Below, in pieces: positions 1 through 4,236 of a stretch of 5,589 bases of DNA. The translations under genes and the position numbers were made by a program. The stretch is from an uncultured Eubacteriales bacterium (lineage in GTDB: Bacteria; Bacillota; Clostridia; Oscillospirales; Oscillospiraceae). How positions within the stretch are numbered: position 1 is the stretch's first letter; every line of letters starts with the position of its first letter. The DNA lies in assembly GCA_900549405.1 (NCBI GenBank), contig URNZ01000088.1, positions 1 to 5,589 on the forward strand, given 5' to 3'. The notes below the pieces were generated by a model. It was given only the letters and a program-made list of their open reading frames with translations. It did not search any database and had not been told where the DNA came from.

Positions 1-740
1 GCGTGGACAACGCCTTCCCCCACCACACCAACGAGATCGCCCAGTCCGAGAGCTATCTGGGCCACCCCTGGTGCCCCCAGTGGTTCCATGTCCACCACCT
101 GAACACCACCACCGGCAAGATGTCCAAGTCCAAGGGGGAGTTCTTGACCGTCTCCCTGCTGGAGGAGAAGGGCTATGACCCCCTGGCCTATCGCTTCTTC
201 TGCCTCCAGAGCCACTATCGCAAGGGCCTGGTGTTCACCTGGGAGAACCTGGATAACGCCGCCGGGGCCTATCAGAAGCTGGTGAATAAGATCGCCGCCC
301 TGGACCCTAAGGACGGGGAGGTGGACCAGGCCGTGGTGAAGGAGTATGAGGACAAGTTCCGCCAGCAGATGGGCAACGACCTGAACACCGCCCAGGGCGT
401 CACCGCCCTGTACGACGCCCTGAAGGCCAAGACCAACGGGGCCACCAAGCTGGCCATCCTGGGCAGCTTTGACGGGGTGCTGTCCCTGTCCCTGCTGGAG
501 AAGGCCCAGGCCCGCCGCCAGGAGCAGGCGGAGCTGCTGGCCAAGGAGAAGGCCACCTCTCAGGGGGGCTACACTGTCACCGGCGAGGGCGACGCGGACA
601 TCGACGCCCTGGTCCTGGCCCGTGGCCAGGCCAAGAAGGCCAAGGACTTTGCCAAGGCCGATCAGCTCCGCGACCAGCTGAAGGAGATGGGCGTGGAGGT
701 CACCGACGTCCCCGGAGGCGCGGTGTGGAAGCGCGTGTGA
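1..740 (+). CDS. cysS: Cysteinyl-tRNA synthetase, C-terminal part (5' end outside window)
   Basis: This class I aminoacyl-tRNA synthetase charges tRNA-Cys with cysteine in the cytoplasm. About 245 residues are visible and the family is usually about 460-480, so roughly the first half lies off the left edge. The GTG at position 3 is an internal Val codon, not a start. Counting that Val as residue 1, FPHHTNEIAQSE (5-16) matches the family's FPHHENEIAQSE block, whose His and Glu help bind the catalytic zinc in E. coli CysRS. KMSKS (39-43) is the ATP-binding signature. NDLNTAQ (126-132) belongs to the helical domain after the catalytic core. The tail, with ARGQAKKAKDFAKADQLRD and a final GGAVWKR, is the typical CysRS C-terminus. 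One small oddity is HHTNE where HHENE is usual. The gene ends in TGA and is followed by its own terminator, so it is not co-transcribed with the next gene. The family assignment is secure. Confidence 0.97.
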   Translation, partial: VDNAFPHHTNEIAQSESYLGHPWCPQWFHVHHLNTTTGKMSKSKGEFLTVSLLEEKGYDPLAYRFFCLQSHYRKGLVFTWENLDNAAGAYQKLVNKIAALDPKDGEVDQAVVKEYEDKFRQQMGNDLNTAQGVTALYDALKAKTNGATKLAILGSFDGVLSLSLLEKAQARRQEQAELLAKEKATSQGGYTVTGEGDADIDALVLARGQAKKAKDFAKADQLRDQLKEMGVEVTDVPGGAVWKRV

Positions 741-767
741 GTCTGAAAACAGCATAATATTTAGGAT

Positions 768-818
768 AAACTCCCTTCGTCCCCCGGCGCGCAGCCGGCA
801 GGGCGGAGGGAGTTTTTT
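768..818 (+). terminator. Intrinsic terminator of cysS
   Basis: AAACTCCC (768-775) pairs perfectly with GGGAGTTT (808-815). Pairing continues inward through T776-A807, a T-G wobble, C-G, G-C, a T-G wobble and two C-G pairs. An inner CCGG/CCGG stem (784-787 with 795-798) caps the structure. The hairpin ends in a run of six T (813-818). It starts 27 bp after the cysS stop and just upstream of the rubrerythrin promoter, so it separates the two units. Confidence 0.92.
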
Positions 819-828
819 AAAATTCCCC

Positions 829-857
829 TTGACAGGACAGAATAAAAGGCGTATGAT
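829..857 (+). promoter_or_regulatory. SigA-type promoter of the rubrerythrin gene
   Basis: A perfect -35 hexamer TTGACA (829-834) is followed by exactly 17 bp and then TATGAT (852-857), one mismatch from the -10 consensus. Transcription should begin near 864, giving a leader of about 47 nt before the ATG at 911. This is the strongest promoter match in the window and suggests high expression unless repressed. Confidence 0.9.
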
Positions 858-866
858 AGACCCATA

Positions 867-885
867 AATAAGAATAATTCTTATT
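867..885. promoter_or_regulatory. 19-bp palindromic operator, PerR/Fur-like
   Basis: AATAAGAATAATTCTTATT is a perfect 9-1-9 inverted repeat lying on or just after the predicted transcription start. Its core TAAGAAT-N-ATTCTTA has the 7-1-7 geometry of Fur-superfamily boxes. It matches 5 of 7 half-site positions of both the B. subtilis PerR box (TTATAAT half site) and the Fur box (TGATAAT half site). Clostridial rubrerythrins are known PerR targets, so a peroxide-sensing repressor is the best guess. The palindrome is seen directly; the identity of the regulator is inference. The arms could also form an mRNA hairpin, but no T-run follows that would make it a terminator. Confidence 0.7.
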
Positions 886-895
886 AAGAGAATTG

Positions 896-901
896 AGGAG
901 G
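896..901 (+). promoter_or_regulatory. Ribosome binding site of rubrerythrin
   Basis: AGGAGG lies 9 nt before ATG 911. It excludes the in-frame TTG at 893, which would place the Shine-Dalgarno sequence inside the coding region. Confidence 0.9.
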
Positions 902-910
902 AAAATTAAG

Positions 911-1447
911 ATGCCTGAACTGAAGGGAAGCAAGACCGAGCAGAACCTGCGCACCGCCTTTGCCGGGGAGACCCAGGCCCGCACCAAGTATGACTACTTT
1001 GCCTCGAAGGCCAGAAAGGACGGCTATGTCCAGATCGCCAAGCTGTTTGAGGAGACGGCTGCCAACGAGAAGGAGCACGCCAAGATCTGGTTCAAGCTGC
1101 TGAACGGCATCGGCTCTACCGAGGAGAACCTGAAGTCTGCCGCCGAGGGGGAGAACTACGAGTGGACCGACATGTATGCCCACATGGCCCAGGAGGCCCG
1201 GGAGGAGGGCTTTGACCACATCGCCGACCTGTTCCAGCAGGTGGGCCAGATCGAGAAGGAGCACGAGGAGCGCTATCGCAAGCTGCTTGCCAACGTGGAG
1301 AACGGCCTGGTCTTCTCCCGGGAGGGGGACATGGTGTGGCAGTGCAGCAACTGCGGCCACATCGTGGTGGGCAAGCAGGCCCCAGAGGTCTGCCCCGTCT
1401 GCGCCCATCCCCAGGCCTATTTCCAGCTGAGAGCGGAAAATTATTAA
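911..1447 (+). CDS. rbr: Rubrerythrin (ferritin-like diiron domain plus rubredoxin domain)
   Basis: Rubrerythrin is a cytoplasmic non-haem iron protein that reduces hydrogen peroxide to water in anaerobes, with electrons passing through its rubredoxin centre. The protein has 178 residues, close to the usual ~180-190. Residues 1-~135 form the four-helix ferritin-like domain with the expected paired carboxylate/His motifs: E20, E53xxH56, E81xxE84 and E115xxH118. Residues ~140-178 form a rubredoxin-type iron site with C145xxC148 and C161xxC164. The ATG at 911 is chosen because it has a strong AGGAGG 9 nt upstream and gives the usual short N-terminus before the first helix. The gene has its own promoter and probable operator, and a terminator follows 11 bp after the stop, so it forms a single-gene unit. 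Family assignment is secure; the physiological electron donor cannot be told from here. Confidence 0.97.
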   Translation: MPELKGSKTEQNLRTAFAGETQARTKYDYFASKARKDGYVQIAKLFEETAANEKEHAKIWFKLLNGIGSTEENLKSAAEGENYEWTDMYAHMAQEAREEGFDHIADLFQQVGQIEKEHEERYRKLLANVENGLVFSREGDMVWQCSNCGHIVVGKQAPEVCPVCAHPQAYFQLRAENY

Positions 1448-1458
1448 GAGAGAATAGC

Positions 1459-1508
1459 AAAAACGTCCTGCCGCAGGGGCCATCTGGCTTTGCGGCAGGA
1501 CGTTTTTT
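1459..1508. terminator. Bidirectional intrinsic terminator between rbr and the ABC operon
   Basis: Bases 1459-1475 pair perfectly with 1491-1507, giving 17 bp, and the loop can close further with GCC/GGC (1479-1481 with 1486-1488). An A5 run opens the left arm and a T6 run ends the right arm, so each strand yields a GC-rich hairpin followed by U residues. It sits 11 bp after the rubrerythrin stop and 12 bp beyond the stop of the convergent ATPase gene, as expected for a shared terminator. Confidence 0.95.
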
Positions 1509-1519
1509 GTTTGGATGTC

Positions 1520-2242
1520 TTACAGGACCTTGGACAAAAACAGCTGGGTGCGGGCGTTCTGGGGGTGGTCGAAGAACTCCTTGGGGGTGTTCTGCTCCAG
1601 GATGTGGCCGCCGTCCATGAACAGGACCCGGCTGCCAACCTCACGGGCAAAGCCCATCTCGTGGGTGACCACCACCATGGTCATGCCCTCGTCGGCCAGC
1701 TGCTTCATGACCTCCAGCACTTCGCCCACCATCTCGGGGTCCAGGGCGGAGGTGGGCTCGTCAAACAGCATCACCTTGGGCTGCATGGCCAGGGCCCGGA
1801 CGATGGCGATGCGCTGCTTCTGGCCGCCGGAGAGCTGGTTGGGATAGGCGTCCGCCTTCTCCTCCAGCCCCACCCGCCGCAGCAGGGTGGTGGCCAGGTC
1901 GTCGGCCTGGGCCTGGGGCATCAGACCGGTGCGCACCGGGGCCAGGGTGATGTTCTTGCGGATGGTCATGTTGGGGAACAGGTTGAAGTGCTGGAACACC
2001 ATGCCCATCTGCTGGCGGATCTTGTTGATGTCCGCCTTGGGGTCGGTGATCTCGGTGCCCTGAAAGGTGATGGAACCCTTGGTGGGGGTCTCCAGCAGGT
2101 TCAGGCAGCGGAGAAAGGTGGACTTACCGGAGCCGGAGGGCCCGATGACCACCACTTTTTCGCCGGGGGCGATGTGCTCGGAGATGTCGTCCAGCACCAG
2201 GTGGTCGCCGAAGGACTTGGACAGATGTTTAACGTCGATCAC
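1520..2242 (-). CDS. Polar amino acid ABC transporter, ATP-binding subunit (GlnQ/HisP type)
   Basis: This cytoplasmic ATPase should power the importer encoded with the two upstream genes. It has 240 residues, the normal size for the family. All nucleotide-binding motifs are intact: Walker [10 protein letters not shown] (34-42), Q-loop Gln84 in [13 protein letters not shown] signature LSGGQ (137-141), Walker B VMLFDE (157-162), D-loop SALD (165-168) and switch His194 in THEMGFA. The FNLFP and THEMGFA segments are typical of polar amino acid importers. The start is GTG (2240-2242), preceded 10 nt upstream by AAAGGAGG inside the end of the permease gene. The reading frame overlaps the permease by 14 bp, which implies translational coupling. 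It is the last gene of the operon and ends at the bidirectional terminator. The substrate cannot be assigned beyond polar amino acids. Confidence 0.96.
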   Translation of the reverse strand: MIDVKHLSKSFGDHLVLDDISEHIAPGEKVVVIGPSGSGKSTFLRCLNLLETPTKGSITFQGTEITDPKADINKIRQQMGMVFQHFNLFPNMTIRKNITLAPVRTGLMPQAQADDLATTLLRRVGLEEKADAYPNQLSGGQKQRIAIVRALAMQPKVMLFDEPTSALDPEMVGEVLEVMKQLADEGMTMVVVTHEMGFAREVGSRVLFMDGGHILEQNTPKEFFDHPQNARTQLFLSKVL

Positions 2243-3002
2243 TTTGACGCAGCCTCCTTTCCAGCTTGCCCTGGAGCCAGGTGAGCAGCATCACCATGAC
2301 CAGGTAGATGACGGCGATGCCGATGTAGGGATACATCACGTCATAGGTCTTGCTGCCCACGGCCTTGGCCGCATAGACCAGCTCCTTGCCGCCGATGATG
2401 TTGATGAGGGCGGTGTCCTTGAACAGGGTGATGAACTCGTTGCCCAGGGCGGGCAGCACGTTCTTAAAAGCCTGGGGCACCACAATAAAGCGCATGGTGT
2501 CCAGATAGTTCAGACCCAGGGAACGCCCGGCCTCGTTCTGGCCGGGGTCCACGCTCATCAGGCCGCCCCGGAAGATCTCGGCGACGTAAGCGCCGGAGTT
2601 GATACCCAGGGTCAGGGTGCCCACCAGGGTGAACTCCCGGCTCTTGCTGAAGATGACAAAGCCCATGATCAGCAGCTGGACCATCATGGGGGTGCCCCGG
2701 ATGATGGTGGTGTACACTTGGCAGACGGTGTTGAGCAGACCCAGGACGGGGTTCTTGCGGCCGGGGCGCTGCTGGTCGTGGGCAGTGCGGACCACGGCCA
2801 CCAAAATGCCCAGGATCACGCCCAGGATCAGGGCCATGGCGGTGATGCGCAGGGTGTTCAGCACGCCGTCGATATACAGATGCCAGCGGCCCCCGTCCAC
2901 AAAGGCTTTGTAAAAGCCCACAAAGGTCTTTTCCGCAAAGGGGAGCGTCTCTCCCCCCATGATGCGCTGGTTCAGGGAGGAATACAGTTCCGCCAGGTTC
3001 AC
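2229..3002 (-). CDS. Polar amino acid ABC transporter, permease subunit (HisM/GlnP family)
   Basis: This membrane subunit of the amino acid importer would form the channel as a homodimer, since only one permease gene is present. From the preferred GTG start it has 257 residues. An N-terminal extension of ~40 residues precedes the core. Likely membrane segments lie near 50-72, 107-120, 125-145 (less clear), 178-205 and 222-243. [11 protein letters not shown] (45-55) and [10 protein letters not shown] (102-111) are family hallmarks. The EAA loop that docks on the ATPase is at ~157-188 (EAGRSLGL, then [13 protein letters not shown]). Start choice: an ATG at 3008 is in frame, but the AGGAG at 3010-3014 is only 1 nt from it. 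The GTG two codons later (3000-3002) has a 7-nt spacing, and an in-frame TGA lies upstream, so GTG is preferred. A hairpin separates it from the receptor gene, and it overlaps the ATPase gene by 14 bp. Confidence 0.94.
   Translation of the reverse strand: MNLAELYSSLNQRIMGGETLPFAEKTFVGFYKAFVDGGRWHLYIDGVLNTLRITAMALILGVILGILVAVVRTAHDQQRPGRKNPVLGLLNTVCQVYTTIIRGTPMMVQLLIMGFVIFSKSREFTLVGTLTLGINSGAYVAEIFRGGLMSVDPGQNEAGRSLGLNYLDTMRFIVVPQAFKNVLPALGNEFITLFKDTALINIIGGKELVYAAKAVGSKTYDVMYPYIGIAVIYLVMVMLLTWLQGKLERRLRQSDRR
2253..2260 (-). promoter_or_regulatory. Ribosome binding site of the ATPase gene
   Basis: Read on the - strand this is AAAGGAGG, 10 nt before the GTG start at 2242. It lies within the last codons of the permease gene, supports the non-ATG start and fits coupled translation of the two subunits. 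Confidence 0.85.
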
Positions 3003-3009
3003 AGACATG

Positions 3010-3016
3010 CTCCTTT
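3010..3016 (-). promoter_or_regulatory. Ribosome binding site that decides the permease start
   Basis: On the - strand this reads AAAGGAG. It abuts the ATG at 3008 with only 1 nt between, too close for normal initiation, but sits 7 nt from the GTG at 3002. This favours the GTG start and a protein shorter by two residues. Confidence 0.65.
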
Positions 3017-3034
3017 CTGTTTGTTCTCATAGGG

Positions 3035-3063
3035 AAAAAGGGCGGCACAGCGCCGCCCTTTTT
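3035..3063 (-). terminator. Intra-operon hairpin (probable attenuator) between receptor and permease
   Basis: AAAAAGGGCGGC (3035-3046) pairs perfectly with GCCGCCCTTTTT (3052-3063) around a 5-nt loop. Read on the - strand, a 7-bp GC stem is followed by five U, the form of an intrinsic terminator. It begins about 18 bp after the receptor stop and lies 33 bp before the permease start. No convincing separate promoter is visible before the permease, so leaky termination is the likely role. It could also protect the 3' end of the receptor mRNA. Confidence 0.8.
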
Positions 3064-3081
3064 CTGCAAGCCGCGACAGAT

Positions 3082-3927
3082 TTAGTTCGCGGAGATGTAC
3101 TTGTCCACGATGGACTGGATGGTGCCGTCGTTGGTCAGCTCCTCCAGAGCGCCGTTGATGGCGTCCAGCAGAGCGGTGTTGCCCTTGGCCACGCCGATGG
3201 CGTAGTCCTCGTTGGTGAAGTCGCCGTCCAGGATCTTCAGGCCGGGATTGGCAGCCACATACTCCTGAGCGGGCTTGTTGTCGATGACCACGGCATCGAT
3301 CTGGCCGTTCATCAGGGCCTGGACAGCGGCGGCGCCGTCGTCATAGGGGGTGACGTGATCCTCGCCGAAGCCGCCGTTCTCGGGGGTGTCGGAGCAGAAG
3401 GTGTAGCCGGTGGTGCCCATCTGGCAGCCGATCATGTTGGCGTTGGCCAGGTCGTCCACGGTCTGAATGGGGGAGCCCTCCTTCACGATGACCACCTGCA
3501 CGCCGTTGGCATAGCTGTTGGAGAAGTCCATCACAGCCTGGCGCTCCTCGGTGACGGTGACACCGGCCATGACCATGTCGCTCTTGCCGGTCTGAGCGGC
3601 CTGCAGGGCGGCATCGAAGCCCATGTCGTCCACCTGAAGCTCCAGGCCCAGCTTCTCGGCGATGGCGCCGGCCACCTCAATGTCGATGCCCTCGAAGGAG
3701 CCGTCGTCGGCCACCATCTCGTAGTGAGGGAAGGAGGCGTTGGTGGACATGGTCAGCTTGCCGGGGGTGACGGTGGTAAAGGCCGGGTCGCCGTTGCTGG
3801 CAGAACCGCTGGCGGAACCGGAGACGGAACCGGCGGCAGAGCTGGAGGCGGCGGAATTGCTGCCGCCGCAGGCGGACAGGCCCAGCGCCATGACAACAGC
3901 CATGGCCATTGCAAGAATCTTTTTCAT
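3082..3927 (-). CDS. Polar amino acid ABC transporter, substrate-binding lipoprotein
   Basis: This is the extracellular receptor of the importer, anchored by lipid on the outer face of the membrane. It has 281 residues. A charged MKK start and hydrophobic stretch lead to the lipobox LSAC, with Cys20 as lipidation site. Residues 21-47 form a Ser/Ala/Gly tether, and the rest is a family 3 solute-binding domain (SBP_bac_3). Recognisable blocks are FEGIDIEVAGAIAEKLG (78-94), MAGVTVTEERQAVMDFSNSY (120-139), where Arg129 corresponds to the ligand-carboxylate-binding Arg of the family, MGTTGY (170-175) and DAVVIDNKPA (211-220). Cys168 and Cys178 are close enough for a possible disulfide. The ATG has a moderate AGGAAG 11 nt upstream. 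It is the first gene of the operon, directly behind a promoter and leader hairpin. Motifs point to a polar amino acid; a specific ligand (Gln, Cys, Arg or other) cannot be fixed. Confidence 0.96.
   Translation of the reverse strand: MKKILAMAMAVVMALGLSACGGSNSAASSSAAGSVSGSASGSASNGDPAFTTVTPGKLTMSTNASFPHYEMVADDGSFEGIDIEVAGAIAEKLGLELQVDDMGFDAALQAAQTGKSDMVMAGVTVTEERQAVMDFSNSYANGVQVVIVKEGSPIQTVDDLANANMIGCQMGTTGYTFCSDTPENGGFGEDHVTPYDDGAAAVQALMNGQIDAVVIDNKPAQEYVAANPGLKILDGDFTNEDYAIGVAKGNTALLDAINGALEELTNDGTIQSIVDKYISAN
3796..3831 (-). repeat. Three 12-bp tandem units encoding the lipoprotein tether
   Basis: Three consecutive 12-bp units (3796-3807, 3808-3819, 3820-3831) differ at only a few bases and encode GSAS, GSAS and GSVS in the Ser/Gly/Ala linker after the lipidated Cys. 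The first two differ by one base. A degraded fourth unit may follow at 3832-3843. Whole-unit gain or loss would keep the frame and change only the tether length. Confidence 0.75.
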
Positions 3928-3953
3928 AGTAATGGAATCTTCCTTTCTTATTT

Positions 3954-3973
3954 CCCCGGGGCGGACCCCAGGG
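3954..3973 (-). promoter_or_regulatory. GC hairpin in the receptor mRNA leader
   Basis: On the - strand, CCCTGGGG (3973-3966) pairs with CCCCGGGG (3961-3954) across a TCCG loop: 8 bp including one G-U pair, with a UNCG-type tetraloop. It starts about 4 nt after the predicted transcription start and ends before the ribosome binding site. No U-run follows, so it is not a terminator; a 5' mRNA-stabilising hairpin is the simplest reading. Confidence 0.6.
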
Positions 3974-3983
3974 CGTTAGCTTG

Positions 3984-4013
3984 AGTATACCCCAGCAGCC
4001 TATGCACAGTCAA
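3984..4013 (-). promoter_or_regulatory. SigA-type promoter of the amino acid ABC operon
   Basis: On the - strand, TTGACT (4013-4008) is followed after 18 bp by TATACT (3989-3984); each hexamer has one mismatch to consensus. The predicted start is near 3977, giving a leader of about 50 nt before the ATG at 3927. Confidence 0.8.
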
Positions 4014-4161
4014 TAGATAAATATACAAATAACTCGGAAAAACAGGGGCTTTTTCGTGATACGGGAAAATCAGGGCCGGAGAAAGGGAAAGAACACAAAA
4101 TGAATATACAGAAAAATATGTATATTGCTGAGACGGGCAGCAGAAAAATTTTTCTGCCCCC
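4014..4161. other. Divergent intergenic region with AATATACA repeats
   Basis: No credible gene is seen here; the whole gap between the divergent start codons is 309 bp. AATATACA occurs three times: at 4020-4027 and 4103-4110 on the + strand, and inverted (TGTATATT) at 4119-4126. The last two form an 8-bp dyad with an 8-bp spacer. The first copy lies 6 bp upstream of the ABC operon's -35 hexamer. The stretch is more AT-rich than its surroundings. A regulator-binding role is inference from the repeats. Confidence 0.55.
4140..4157. repeat. 18-bp perfect palindrome upstream of the LTA-synthase-like gene's promoter
   Basis: GCAGAAAAATTTTTCTGC is its own reverse complement. It ends 4 bp before the -35 hexamer of the downstream promoter. 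GGGCAG (4135-4140) can also pair with CTGCCC (4154-4159). It could be an operator, or an A-tract/T-tract UP-like element; the bases do not tell which. Confidence 0.6.
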
Positions 4162-4189
4162 TTGCTTTTTTTCGCCGGCGCGGTATGCT
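4162..4189 (+). promoter_or_regulatory. Probable promoter of the LTA-synthase-like gene
   Basis: TTGCTT (4162-4167), a 16-bp spacer and TATGCT (4184-4189) resemble a SigA promoter with two mismatches in each hexamer. The predicted start is near 4196, about 41 nt before the ATG. The spacer contains the palindrome CGCCGGCG (4173-4180). Weaker than the other two promoters, but best placed. Confidence 0.6.
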
Positions 4190-4204
4190 ATTACACATGA
4201 ACCC

Positions 4205-4217
4205 GGGCCCGAGGCCC
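4205..4217 (+). promoter_or_regulatory. Short GC hairpin in the LTA-synthase-like gene's leader
   Basis: GGGCC (4205-4209) and GGCCC (4213-4217) pair around a CGA loop, 8 nt upstream of the AGGAGG. No T-run follows, so it is not a terminator. Confidence 0.4.
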
Positions 4218-4225
4218 TGATCTCT

Positions 4226-4231
4226 AGGAGG
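4226..4231 (+). promoter_or_regulatory. Ribosome binding site of the LTA-synthase-like gene
   Basis: AGGAGG lies 5 nt before the ATG at 4237 and fixes the start of this gene, whose 3' end is outside the window. Confidence 0.88.
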
Positions 4232-4236
4232 AAACC

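Noticed and set aside
893..910. Upstream TTG start for rubrerythrin, adding six residues
   Set aside because: It would place the AGGAGG inside the coding sequence; ATG 911 has correct spacing and a family-like N-terminus.
741..910. T-box or other riboswitch between cysS and rbr
   Set aside because: The only structures are the terminator and the operator palindrome; the rbr leader is about 47 nt, too short for a riboswitch, and no T-box motif is seen.
884..1483. 199-codon open frame on the - strand opposite rubrerythrin
   Set aside because: It is the shadow of the high-GC rbr gene; its low-complexity Leu/Gly/Val product matches no family, and it runs through the terminator hairpin.
1448..2228. 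Rubrerythrin and the ABC transporter as one functional operon
   Set aside because: They are convergent and separated by a strong bidirectional terminator; proximity alone gives no functional link.
2067..3032. 321-codon open frame on the + strand opposite permease and ATPase
   Set aside because: The His/Gln/Asp/Gly-rich product is typical of the antisense of GC-rich transport genes; the - strand encodes two clear ABC subunits.
2959..3984. 341-codon open frame on the + strand opposite the receptor gene
   Set aside because: It is a Gly/Ala/Val/His-rich antisense shadow that crosses the hairpin, the receptor leader and the receptor promoter.
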